A stretch of 64,000 nucleotides of DNA from Phaeotremella fagi (Eukaryota > Basidiomycota > Tremellomycetes > Tremellales > Phaeotremellaceae), in contig BCHU01000003.1 of the NCBI GenBank assembly GCA_001599715.1, forward strand, positions 868,001 to 932,000, given 5' to 3'. Shown piece by piece: positions 12,418 through 24,411 of this stretch (positions are counted from its first letter, which is position 1; every line of letters starts with the position of its first letter). Below the pieces are notes generated by a model. It saw only the letters and a program-made list of their open reading frames with translations. It was not told the origin of the DNA and did not search any database. Both the position numbers and the translations under genes were made by a program.

Positions 12418-13093
12418 ATGAGATTATATTCAATCTTGTCTATCCCCCTACGTCTAACTACATTGATAACATCAACACTAAACCCCCAAAAACTCATAAG
12501 ACCAGCAAGCACGATGGTATTAGAAACAGCAAAAATGAATGGTAAATCCCTCTTCTTCCCATCTCTCCACCAAACTAAACTAAAACCCTAATAGTCCTGC
12601 ATCAACCTCTTCAACCACACACGAACCCAAACGATAGAACCCATCCAACAGGCTACTTCCGTGATGGGTTTTGCTACGGATCAACCCAAGATCCAGGAAA
12701 ACATTTCATCGGTGGGATCGTGACCGATGAATTCCTCGAGTTTAGTCGTCAGAACGGTAATGATTTGATCACTCAACGAGGTGGATTTCCGGGTTTGAAG
12801 AATGGTTGTAAATGGTGTTTATGTGTTGAGAGGTGGGTAATGACTTTTTTTCCTTCTTGGGCTGGTTAGTTGACTTGGATGATTGATTAGATGGAAAGAG
12901 GCTCTTTTGGCTTCGGAAACTCTGGGAGAGAAAGTGGTTCCCAAGTATGTGTAACCTTTCTGTTCTCGTTGTTATACTTTGAAATTGTACTTATCTTTTC
13001 ATTCTTAGGGTCGATCTGTCGAGTACGGCTTTGGACGCTCTGAAAACTGTCAGAATGGAAGATTTGAAACGATTCGAATGGGTCAAACAGTAA
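12418..13093 (+). CDS. DUF2237 family protein, possible mitochondrial targeting
   Basis: Small conserved protein of the DUF2237 family, found in bacteria and eukaryotes, with no firm biochemical role. The spliced product joins AAAATGAATG at 12541 to TCCTGCATC at about 12595, giving NVLHQPLQ, then TGYFRDGFC, VTDEFLEFS, GFPGLKNGCKWCLC and a C-terminus ending EWVKQ at 13093. These are the hallmark blocks of the family. ATG 12418 adds a basic, hydroxyl-rich leader (MRLYSILSIPLRLT) that resembles a mitochondrial presequence; ATG 12514 would give a cytosolic form. Three introns. A CTTATCTTATCT sequence sits at about 12372-12383, just before the start. Confidence 0.85.
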
Positions 13094-14133
13094 CTGGCGA
13101 TTCAGTGAGACTAATGGCTAAGATGATTCAGCAAAGAAGATTCGGAGAGAGGAGCTAGGATAAGATATCTCAGAATTCAGACCAGACTGTCGAATCAATT
13201 GTTGCTAAATAATCATTGAACCTAATTGTTATATTTCTTCCAACCGAAATTTAAACCCAACTCATGATGAATATTATCCAAAGATTCAAAACCGCTCTGA
13301 ATTCCCACCACAAAATCCCTCCATGAAAACATACATCGAACCAACAAATACAGACTAAAAATATGCACCCAGCATGAAACTCCCTCAACCCACAGAAGAA
13401 AGGTGGAAAGCGATTAAAGGGTCCTAAGTAATAAGGTTCCTTCTTCGAAACTCATCTCCACCTGGTTCTACTGAATGTAGATCCCCTTTTACGTTGTAAT
13501 TGGATTAGATCCACGTATGAAAAGAGGAGGTGAAGATAAGGATATCGTTTGTAAATTATTTTTACAAGACAAGAAAGGCAAAATTGTTATGGCAGGAGGG
13601 AGCTGGGGCAGCAAATCGAGGGACGGAAGTATTATCGGCGTTATATATAGTGTAAAGTCACATTTTGTGATGTGGCGATTTTGTTCGATAGTATTTTCAT
13701 CTTCAAGATTTCGAAGATCAACATTTACATCTAAGTCATCTTTCAGCTATAGATCAACGAATAGCAGTTCATAGGTAAGTTCAATCTCTCTTATATAACT
13801 CCCCACAACCCACATCACTATCTCCCTCCTCAATATGACGAATACACCCTTTGCATTAGGAAGAGCCAACTTAGCCCGAACAACTATTTTGTTGTTCGGT
13901 CAATGCTGTTACTATAGGTTTATTAACTCTGATCCGACCTTCTTCTCCTTTTCATCAAAGCTAGAATTCAGAACGATGAACTGACATTTTGATTTAGGTT
14001 TTCTGATGTTGTATTCATCGATTGTTCTGCTGTTATCATGCATTTCACTCTTTTCAATACCTAATGACAAAGCCTCATTTCACAATCTTACATATCTGGA
14101 ACCTCCTTCATCTTAACTCGTCGTACCGTCTAA
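13094..14133. other. Intergenic region with a perfect hairpin
   Basis: About 1.04 kb between DUF2237 and family A. A 9-bp perfect inverted repeat with a 6-nt loop is at 13876-13899. A good 5' splice donor (AGGTAAGTT) lies near 13774. Open frames are short and unconvincing. A non-coding transcript is possible but not shown. Confidence 0.4.
13876..13899. repeat. Perfect 9-bp inverted repeat (hairpin)
   Basis: CCGAACAAC at 13876-13884 and its exact reverse complement GTTGTTCGG at 13891-13899 are separated by TATTTT. It is intergenic and could fold in RNA or bind a dimeric protein; no flanking duplication marks it as a transposon end. Confidence 0.7.
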
Positions 14134-14646
14134 CTAATTCTTAAACAAACTACTGTAAACACTACGAAGATAATCAATCGAACGAGTTTTCAAACTTTGT
14201 TTCGCTTCATCTTCCGTCTCGTTCTCTTCTCCAGGTTCAATAATTCGTTTCCATCCTTCAACATCTTTCTGCGCCTTCTTGAGTTTCTTATCAATCTTAT
14301 CAAACATCGCGGCAGCGTTAGCGACACCATGACTATCACACCGATCCAAGATTTGAGTCCAATACCAAATCATAGAATTGATACCTTGCTCTCGATCTTT
14401 CTCGGTGATTGGTAGAACTAGACGTTTGGAAAGTAACGCGGAGAGAGTGAATCTACTTTGGAGTGATTCACTGAGTGGTTTGTCTTGGTACATTACCTGG
14501 TATGGCTTGAAAGTTTTCGTAGTCTTCATCGTATCTCCATCGGAATCACGAACCCACGCCTCGATAAAATAACGAGTGTTTGTTCTGATGGTGGATTGAT
14601 TGATGGTCATCCAATCAACCAAGTCTTGCTCAGTGAACCAGGACAT
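14134..14646 (-). CDS. Family A paralogue 1, intronless small protein of unknown function
   Basis: I do not recognise this protein. It is the first of four minus-strand tandem paralogues. Start at 14646 (MSWFTEQDLVDW) is preferred over the upstream in-frame ATG at 14700 because it aligns with MSEYTEKDLVDW in paralogue 2. Shared family features are an early TE.D or TEE segment, a strand-like block ending in DSDGDTM, F.P.Y, then L..RF.L..LL, a P.(S/T)E.(D/E)R motif, and INSMIWYW (consensus (I/V)NAM.WY.). The C-terminal third is charged and predicted helical. There is no signal peptide or membrane segment and no intron, unlike nearly all conserved neighbours. About 170 residues. Confidence 0.75.
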   Translation of the reverse strand: MSWFTEQDLVDWMTINQSTIRTNTRYFIEAWVRDSDGDTMKTTKTFKPYQVMYQDKPLSESLQSRFTLSALLSKRLVLPITEKDREQGINSMIWYWTQILDRCDSHGVANAAAMFDKIDKKLKKAQKDVEGWKRIIEPGEENETEDEAKQSLKTRSIDYLRSVYSSLFKN

Positions 14647-14700
14647 ATTACAGTAGTCTTTGAGGTTTATATCGAGGTGGCGAGTTATGAGAGGTTTCAA

Positions 14701-15575
14701 CCAAAATTGGATATGGGGGGATAAGAAAAGAAAGAAGATAAAAAAGAAAAGTCGGGGGGATTTTACTAAAAAGATTGGCCTTCGACTTAAAAGAAAATGA
14801 CGTCGCTAATAGATGAAAGGTAGTTTACTCTTCTAGCGTGGACAGGCAATTACCCGATGAATACAGTAGCTGACTCGTTTTCTTTATACCTATGAAAGGA
14901 TTTTCGGGAAACACTCAAACTCATACTTGACTACTAAAAATTTGAAAAGTTTCTTCCGGCTGCTTTCCTCGTCTAGATGTATCCAAAGCAGCTGGTGGTA
15001 TTGTAGGTCTTCATATCGCATCCTCATCAATCTGACCTTTGGAACCACAATTTACCTATTTGCATTAGTGAGCCGCTGCGAGACCTACAGAAAATTGATT
15101 GATTGCATCACACCATTGCTCGGCTGAAATAGGAAACGAACGAAGGCTCAGTCTTCGAACGTACTTTTACTTTGGCTGCTTAGATTCACTATCAAAATTT
15201 GTCTATTGAGTCGAGCGGTGATACTGCTCTCCCAGGTCTAGACATATTGTACTGTCTCTATCTATTATGCGTTAATGAAGTCAAAACTACCTTGAACCCA
15301 AAATTTCCATGAATCTCAAACCGAAACCTCTACCTACTTAAATCTGAGCTTCTGTGTTCCATATTGTGCAATGAAGAATCATGATAAATCTTACCGTTAG
15401 CATTTCTTCCTGGAGTCTCGTTTGAGATCTTTTCTTATGCAAGGATGTTTTTGTAGCAATGAAACATTTACAAATACCTATCGCATTCTCTCTGACATAT
15501 CAATGACTACATAAATACATAACTCTGTACAAAACGAACCTTCACTCAAAATACTGACGGAAAGTAGACTCTTCC
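14701..15575. other. Intergenic region between family A paralogues 1 and 2
   Basis: About 875 bp. It should carry the promoter of paralogue 1 (upstream is to the right). TACAGTAGC at 14862-14870 recurs upstream of paralogue 4 at 18211-18219. CGAAGGCTCA at 15141-15150 recurs at 18031-18040. No coding remnant of a fifth copy was recognised. Confidence 0.4.
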
Positions 15576-16163
15576 TCACTTGTGACCGTGATGAAAAAAC
15601 CGTTTGACACGGCTTCTGAGAGACGAGCTCTCATCGTCTTCAGCAGACGACGCATCAGCGTTTCTAGCGGCATCTTGAGCTGCAAACATGTCTTCCAAAA
15701 CCTCCACAAGACTCTCTGTGAGACCCTCATCAATTACCCGATCCCACCAGTCACTCTCTTGGTCGAGCTTGAATTGTTTATCAGCCTCTTCGAAAATCTT
15801 CAAGACTTCTCGGTCACTATGCCCACGGTTATGAATCCCTGAATGACGAACGAGCTGTTTCCAATACATGGCGAGAGCGTTGATACCGCGATCCTTCTCC
15901 TTCTCACTGACTGGATACTTGCTGGGCTTTTCACCAAGCAGAAACGGTAGACTGAATCTGGTTTGTAGAAACCCGTTGAGTGGGAGAACCTCTCCAAGGA
16001 GATAAGTAGGATCGAATTTTTCTGAGTTCATCATTGTATTGTGGTTGGAATCAAGAACTTCGGTTGCGACCCAAGAGCGTGTGTTCTTCATCAAAATCAT
16101 ATGATCTCCACTGAACCAATCTACCAAGTCTTTTTCTGTGTATTCTGACATTGAATTCTCCAT
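15576..16163 (-). CDS. Family A paralogue 2, intronless small protein of unknown function
   Basis: Second member of the tandem family, about 195 residues. It shows the family pattern: EYTEKDLVDWF near the N-terminus, a variable strand region, F.PTYL, L.TRFSLPFLL, PVSEKEKDRGINAL and MYWKQLVRHS. It has the longest C-terminal extension, with an acidic and serine-rich part (DASSAEDDESSS) followed by a basic, histidine-containing end. ATG 16151 (MSEYTEK) is an alternative start four codons in. No intron, signal peptide or membrane segment. The unknown function is shared with the neighbours; relationship is based on my alignment by eye. Confidence 0.75.
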   Translation of the reverse strand: MENSMSEYTEKDLVDWFSGDHMILMKNTRSWVATEVLDSNHNTMMNSEKFDPTYLLGEVLPLNGFLQTRFSLPFLLGEKPSKYPVSEKEKDRGINALAMYWKQLVRHSGIHNRGHSDREVLKIFEEADKQFKLDQESDWWDRVIDEGLTESLVEVLEDMFAAQDAARNADASSAEDDESSSLRSRVKRFFHHGHK

Positions 16164-16593
16164 GGTTAAGCGAACAGGTGAAAATTATTTGTGGGAAAAG
16201 TTTACCAATTGAGTGGTTGAAAGAAGGAGAAAAGGAGGGGGAAGGAATTCCCACCTCTATACCTGTAGCTCTATAGTGAGTCTTCCATGAAGACTATTGC
16301 CAAAAGAAAGGATCCATTATGTGAAAGGATCTATGTGAAAGGATTCACTCGATACTGTACCACAAGTGGTTGTGCCACATAGACTGTTCCATTCTCGCAA
16401 TCGGTCATTTTCAAAATGTATTGTCTGCTCACAATCTGCCATTATGAGTATGTACTGGTGTTCAAAATAGAGTCAGAATGTACTACTGCAAGAACAAATT
16501 CATGGATATGAATCACTTCTTACAATCTCGTACAAACTCGTGCTGTGTTCTAATTTCCAGAGTCTTGGCCCCTCTCAATGCCCTCTCTAAATT
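16164..16593. other. Intergenic region between family A paralogues 2 and 3
   Basis: 430 bp, the presumed promoter of paralogue 2. A short direct repeat, TATGTGAAAGGAT, occurs twice near 16319-16345. No gene was seen. Confidence 0.4.
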
Positions 16594-17058
16594 CTACTTT
16601 TTCCCTGAGGTGACACTACTCCATTCTACACTACGTCGTACCTTGCTAAGTTCTGAATCTGCCTTTCCAAAGTTCTCCATAACATCCGTAAACTCGTTTG
16701 AACGTTGAAGCAATTGACCACAATACCAAATCATAGCATTAACACCCGACTCTCTACGATCATCACTGATCGGTAAGAACTCATCTGAAGAAGGTTCATC
16801 CATCAACCAAGAGAGACTAAGTCTAGTTTTGAGTGTCTCATTAAATGGTACATCACACTCGTGTAGATAGTACATCGGACGAAAGTTTTTGGTCTTGCTC
16901 ATTGGTTCACCTTCGGAGTCGATAATAAGATTTTCTACAAAGTATCGTGTACTTTTCTTGTCGTTGGAATTCTTTGATAAAGCTTCCAAAAAGTCTTTTT
17001 CGGTGAATACTGGAGGGAGAGGGAATGGTTTACTTGATTTGAAGGTTGTTCTGTTCAT
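16594..17058 (-). CDS. Family A paralogue 3, intronless small protein of unknown function
   Basis: Third tandem member, about 154 residues. It has a longer N-terminal leader (MNRTTFKSSKP) before the family motif FTEKDFLEAL. Next come RYFVENLIIDSEGEPM, FRPMYYL, LKTRLSLSWLM, LPISDDRRESGVNAMIWY and CGQLLQRS. The segments RYF(I/V)E and D(S/D)(D/E)G(D/E).M align closely with paralogue 1. The C-terminus is shorter than in paralogue 2 and ends TSGKK. No intron. Function unknown. Confidence 0.73.
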   Translation of the reverse strand: MNRTTFKSSKPFPLPPVFTEKDFLEALSKNSNDKKSTRYFVENLIIDSEGEPMSKTKNFRPMYYLHECDVPFNETLKTRLSLSWLMDEPSSDEFLPISDDRRESGVNAMIWYCGQLLQRSNEFTDVMENFGKADSELSKVRRSVEWSSVTSGKK

Positions 17059-17421
17059 GGTTTATACTGATCTTGATTGTTGTTGTATATCGTGAGGATG
17101 AAAGCAATTTCAAATAAGAGAAAACTTAGAGAGAAATAACTCATTGTTCAAATTCATGCTAGCAGTGAGAAGGCTACTGTATTTCTTTTGTGTGATTTTT
17201 CGGTCAATTTAAAGAGCCTTGTCGCCTTCAGAGATGTCACTGTATCAAATGCCGAAGTTGGTTTGGATGGAGCACTTAGAGTACGTCTGATGAAATGGGG
17301 TTGCGGGTACCTTTGCAGTCAGTACGGGACTGAATGCGACATTATTTCGGTGGTCTCATCTGTGTCTGCATACAATATGAAAAGGTCACCATAAAGAAAG
17401 CCCCTCTCTCCTTTATTTTCA
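17059..17421. other. Intergenic region between family A paralogues 3 and 4
   Basis: 363 bp, the presumed promoter of paralogue 3. The plus-strand open frame at 17188..17394 has no recognisable features and is not called. Confidence 0.4.
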
Positions 17422-17883
17422 CTATTTCTGAACTGTTAACAACCTTTCACCCATGATCCTTGCCCAAGACGTCCCACCAACCTTTTGCGCCTCCCTCAGC
17501 ATCTCATCAGCGTGTTGAAAAATACTCTCAGCAGTAGCCGTTTGAGAAGCTATACAACTCCTAACCACATGCCCCAAATACCAAGTCAAAACATTCAATG
17601 CCATAATATTCTCCCTCTCACTGACGTTAGACGGATAGACCGGATCTCTACCTAGTAAAGTGGTGATATGGAATCGTTCTTGTAGAGTCAGTGACATCTC
17701 TCTACCACCTTTAGAGTTTATATACGTAGGATCGAATGTTCGACTTTCCGGGAGTATCGTTTTATCCGAATCGAGTAACCAGAATCTGATTAGTTCGCCT
17801 GAGTTGATCTCGCGAGTGGTCAACGTTTTGCGGAACCTGGAGACCATTGTTTCTTCAGTGTAGTACTCAGTGTCGTTGCTCAT
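17422..17883 (-). CDS. Family A paralogue 4, intronless small protein of unknown function
   Basis: Fourth and most diverged tandem member, about 153 residues. Family landmarks are YYTEETMVSRF at the N-terminus, WLLDSDKTI, FDPTYI, LTLQERFHITTLLG, PSNVSERE, and MALNVLTWYLGHVV, which matches the NAM.WY. block of the others. It ends soon after an amphipathic helix (ADEMLREAQK). It is intronless with no signal peptide. Function unknown. Confidence 0.73.
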   Translation of the reverse strand: MSNDTEYYTEETMVSRFRKTLTTREINSGELIRFWLLDSDKTILPESRTFDPTYINSKGGREMSLTLQERFHITTLLGRDPVYPSNVSERENIMALNVLTWYLGHVVRSCIASQTATAESIFQHADEMLREAQKVGGTSWARIMGERLLTVQK

Positions 17884-18345
17884 CGTGTTTGACTGAAAGG
17901 GCTTTTGGTGTTTTGATGAAGGTGAGAGAATGGGAACAATAGAAAGGGAGATTCAGACCAAGAAACAGTATATGATTGCCTTCGGAGAAAAGAATGCCAT
18001 TCTTCAGTCAGGAAGCCTTAGACAACTCAACGAAGGCTCACAACAAAGCCTTCTTGACTCGTTCTTTCGCTCCCAATCTCCTTCCCGATAAGTTAAGTGA
18101 ACTTTGACAGCCATCCTGGTCGATATGAGGCGAAAACCAAGTGCCACTTTCCTGTTTACCATTATGCTTCGATGTTGCACCACTCTTTTATCAGCGACCG
18201 CGAAAGATCATACAGTAGCTTGACTTTCTAAGAGCTGAGTCATGAAAGACACTGATGCAATGCAATCAAGACATAAACTAGTCGTAAACTAAAATTCTAT
18301 AAGATTCTTCCCCAAACCCAAAACATTCTTCGGACATCAACACTC
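17884..18345. other. Intergenic region between family A and RGP1
   Basis: About 460 bp holding the promoter of family A paralogue 4 and the 3' end of RGP1. It includes TACAGTAGC (18211-18219) and CGAAGGCTCA (18031-18040), both also found upstream of paralogue 1. No gene was seen. Confidence 0.4.
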
Positions 18346-21300
18346 TTAGACAACATACACCAAAGGTCTAACAACGAAAGCCGTATTCCCCGCCAAAACT
18401 TTCACGGGAACTTCACATTCCACAGTTTCAAGTTTCATTTCCAACCATCCTATCTGATCGTGATCACCACCACTACTACCACCACCGGTCCTCGATGTCC
18501 CATTCCCATTCACATTCCAATGTTTCTGTGAATGTTGTTGTGTCTGCGATTTATGTTGTTGAGGGTTTTGTGAATGAGTCTGGGTCGATGTCACTGGTAC
18601 CAAAGGAGTCAAAGATTTTGAAGCTGTATACAAATCGTTATCCCCGTCAATCGAAGTCGTAACAACAGGTAACAGATTGATACCAGCGTTTCTTTCTCTT
18701 CTTTGATTTCTCCTATGTTTCCTAGATTCCGATTTCTGCTTGGGAGCAAATTCGTTATTCGACATCTGACTCAATCTCGATATGGTACTGTCATCAGATC
18801 TATGTCCATCCGATTCATGAACACTAGAGAACGAGTCAGTCCTCGATTGTTTGAGTGGCGGTCGTCGTCGTCGGGCAGGTGAGGCAACAAGAAAAGCTAA
18901 TCTCAATCTCCATTCCAACCCTCCCTTTTTATGATGCTCGTTACCGGCCGACAATGAAAATGCTGGAGTTCCGTCGGAGGGGATATCCAAGGCGAAAGAG
19001 ATTTGATTCGTTTGATGAACATAGGCCGAACGGTGTTCTGCATGTAATCGAGATAGCGCTGGTTGTTTGGATGGACCCGCGGATGATGCTGATGGCGGTA
19101 GAAGAGATTCGGGTATGACTTCGTGCGATTCGAGGTATGCAGAGAATTTCAAAACCCGTTTTGTGAACTCGTCTTTGTTGAATGTAACCACTCCTAAAAC
19201 CGTTTCGCCAAGGCGGTAAGTGGTTTTGATCAAAGTCAAGACAGCTACTACTTCTCCATCTTTGGCAATATCGTAGGAAGCTAATTCATGTTAGTGATGG
19301 CTTCATGACTAAATTGCTTACTTTTGGGACTATGTCGACTTAGGATCTCAACAGCTTCTCCACATCCTTCATGACCCTCCTCTACTAATTGATCATCACC
19401 CTCTATGAAACTACCTTTTCTCGGTCGAAGACCTTTCGAGGGCGATTTCTCGAGCGGTACCTCCAGGTTGGAATCTTGCTTCTCCGGCATAGGTGTTCTC
19501 GGTGAATGAGCTATCATCGGTGTTGTTGGATCACTGTGTAAAGTAGGGGTTAAAGGACTATCAAGGTCAGGAATTGGAGGGAAAGTGTCGAGCAAGTGTC
19601 GTGCGTAATCCTGCAATGAAGACAGAGAATTCTCGGGTTTACTATGACCCCGTTCTATGACACTTGTTCTTCTGGTCTCCGCTGTCGAGTTCCCCGTATC
19701 CTGTTCTTCAACTCTACCTTCTTCTTTGGTTTGGATAATTGGTTGAAGCACATCGTACGTCCGCAAAGGTGTGGCAACTGATGTAGCGGTGAGCTTAGAC
19801 CATCATGCAGAAGGACACGTACGAGATACATTTGCCCAGACTCTGATCGGGACGGTGATATCTTTAGTCTTCTGCTTGCGTCCTACACCTGGAAGAGCAA
19901 CATTCAAGCTGATCACGAGGTCATAGGTAAACTTGAACGCCTTTCCCTTGTGGGCGGGAGGTAGACTTGTGGGTAGCTGAAGGGTGTAAACAACTGTTCA
20001 AGTCAGTCAACCATCATCTGTCGTACTCGATGATTTACAATCTTTCGTTTCCCCCTCCTTGAGTCTGATATCAACTCCCAACAAACTTCTCGCACTTTCC
20101 AAAACCGGTAAATCTTTCATGTTCCAAACTCGTCTTCTCTCTTCCTCCAATGTACCTCCCCCACCACCATAGACAACACTTTTCGCCAAGCCAAATAAAC
20201 TTCCCGTCAAACTAGGTTGCGTAGATGTTCCTATCGTGCCAGTCCCAAAAGAAAGCTGCCATCTTGAAGAACTAGATTTCATTCCAGTACTATTCGAAGA
20301 GGGAGTCGGAACCGCTGAGGGTGAAGAAAGTGTACCTGAGCCCACTGGTTGGTGGAGAAGAAGAGAACGAAGTGGTAGTAAAGGATCAGGAGGGATATAA
20401 GTGTTTGAAGGAGAGAAGTGAGCTACTAATCTAGTATGTGCCCAGAGAATCGTCGTAGTCCCATAGGGTTCTGAGGGTTTCATAGGTGCTTGCGAAGGAT
20501 GTCTTGGAGGCGGTGGTGTGGAGTTTGAGACTGCCAATAGATTCGCTCCATATGCATTGTGGTAGGAAGGTACTCTTGAATGATTCCCAGGTCGAAGAGG
20601 AGAAGAAGGCGAACGGTTGCCCAATCCTCGACGGGGGGCAGTGTATTCACTACTGGTTCGAGAGATCGTGCTGTCATGCAAATCAGAAAAAGAAGAGTGT
20701 GCACCTGAACTTGACAGTGTATCCGACGACGATGGTGGTCTTGGAGGACCTGTACCACTTTCATGGATCGAGGGCAAGCTGGAGACGTTGGGCGGCGGTG
20801 ACGTTAGCGGACCATTTATCGAGATCTTTCTTGAATGTGGATGGGAGTTAGGAATTCCAGGCGGTTGTTGTCGCCTAGTCGGCAGAGGAGGGGCAGCTGC
20901 ACGAACAACTCAGCTACAGTCTCAACACTGAAGTCAGAGCTTACCTTGATCCCCACTCAAGGCCCAAACCAATTCCTGAGGACTCATTCCACCTTTACCA
21001 ATTGCTAAACTTCTCGACCGTCTACTATGACCATTCTCGCCATCCCACCCATCTGGACTTCGAATTGGACTACCACCTTCCATATCATGTTTAGGCCATC
21101 CTGGAGCTCTATACAAGGGATTGGCACCTGGACTATAAGGTGATCCAAGGTAATCTGAGCCAATTCGAGCTGGAGAAGCGAGATTCAATGGTGCAGGTAT
21201 TTTCGACGGCCCGGCTTCAGCATTATCATGTTCAGCGCCGGATGATATCGATTGACCAACTTGTTTCAGACGACGAGGTAGTTTTGGCTGCACCTGGTCA

Positions 21301-21536
21301 TCTGTATGCGGAATCTGTCGAATAGCTGAGGTTGCTGTTGTGACATCAGAGGTGAGAGGTGTCGAAGGTATCAAGCCGTATAGCGGTGGTTCCCTGGTAT
21401 TTCGGAATGATATTTTCACAGAGAATGTTTCCCCTGCATAAAAGGCTGAAGCGGATGGTGTTACACTGATTTCAAGATGAGGATCATCGTGAATGGCATG
21501 AGTGGTCGGAGAGCTGGAAAAGAGGTAGGAGGTCAT
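18346..21536 (-). CDS. RGP1: Rgp1-like protein, partner of Ric1 in the Ypt6/Rab6 exchange factor
   Basis: Arrestin-fold-like protein that with Ric1 forms the Golgi guanine-nucleotide exchange factor for Ypt6/Rab6. Exon 1 (21536 leftwards) begins with a beta-rich block, EISVTPSASAFYAGETFSVKISFRN. A long serine/proline-rich insert follows (20900-20050). The downstream conserved part includes a segment before 20000 with VWANVS, and the C-terminal half (19239-18346) with TLIKTTYRLGETVLGVV, ESHEVIP, QISFALDIP, EWRLRLAFLV and a C-terminus VPVKVLAGNTAF. These are Rgp1-family blocks; residues before 19239 join as GEVVAVLTLIKT. About four or five introns. It is divergent from ESA1 over 542 bp. The insert is much longer than in yeast Rgp1. 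Confidence 0.8.
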
Positions 21537-22078
21537 AATCCGAATTCGACCGCTATATGAATTGCATTTGGACGCTAGAAGTTGGTGAAAGCAATGGTTG
21601 AACTGGTGAAGGTGTGTAAAATGCTCTGGAGGTGGTTCACTGTATGTTATGTTCTATTTTCTAACTGTTTAATATGTACTATATCACTTTTCGGTCATGG
21701 TTTTATACGTTGTTACTACGATATTTACAGTAAACGCGTACGTGGAGCCCCAAATCGACCGTTGCCACGTCACTTTTCACCGCGGCGAAACAAATTTCAA
21801 GGTGTTGTTTATGGGAATCAGATGATGAGTAACAACTTAAATCCTTTTACTTTCTCAATATTTACAAAAGAAACATCATATTCAAGATACGGAACTAGAT
21901 AGAAGACAGTCACAGCTACTTATACCTGTTTGAATCACCTCCAGAACTTGCATATTTATCACTCAACGCGCGGTGGCAAGCACTCGACTTTCCTCCTTCA
22001 ATTCGTATCCCAAACATACCTTTGAGTCACATATTCAAGCTCTACAGACCATCGTCTCTACCCTTATCAAAATAAAGC
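21537..22078. other. Divergent promoter region, RGP1 / ESA1
   Basis: 542 bp between two opposite start codons. It has a GC-richer stretch at about 21730-21790 with CGCGTACGTGG and GCCACGTCAC, possible bZIP or E-box-like sites. No gene was seen. Confidence 0.5.
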
Positions 22079-23923
<1,845 letters not shown>

Positions 23924-24411
23924 AGATTTAGAGGGATTGTTCTTACTTTCCATTGAAACGAAGGTAATGGCTGTTGTAATATTTACTGTGACGACAATGT
24001 ATAGTATAACGAGTTTTGCCTTTAAGCTTGAATGTCGGACAAAATAATGTACTTACTAAATTGGTCAGGCGCAGATTGTAACCACTGGAAACGCTATTGA
24101 TGCGTCAGGCAAGTACAGACAGCTGACTTCACCTGTTAATGACGATAAGGTGAGTTAGAGAGACTTTCAATAGTGGCAAGAGGGCGGCCCTCTTTGGATG
24201 GGGTCAAGTATCCTTCGTTTCTTCTGTTTACCCCTCCACAGTTCTGAGTCTAACTGAAGTTGACGGGTGGCGTCCACAATATGCTCTGAGAAGTTGAACA
24301 GAGGTGGGTGAGGAAAGAGAATGACTTTGATTCAGTTGGATGAAACAAACCCAGTCAAATGATCATTTCCACTGCATTTTTACAAAACTAACAACGACTA
24401 CGTGATGGGAA
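23924..24411. other. Intergenic region between ESA1 and family B
   Basis: About 490 bp holding the 3' UTR of ESA1 and the 3' end of family B member 1. No convincing gene; an AG-bounded short open stretch at 24070-24150 before a GTGAGT site has no recognisable product. Confidence 0.4.

Noticed and set aside
13517..13774. 85-residue plus-strand open frame
   Set aside because: No recognisable features, Ser-rich end caused by TCA/TCT bias, and no splice partner found.
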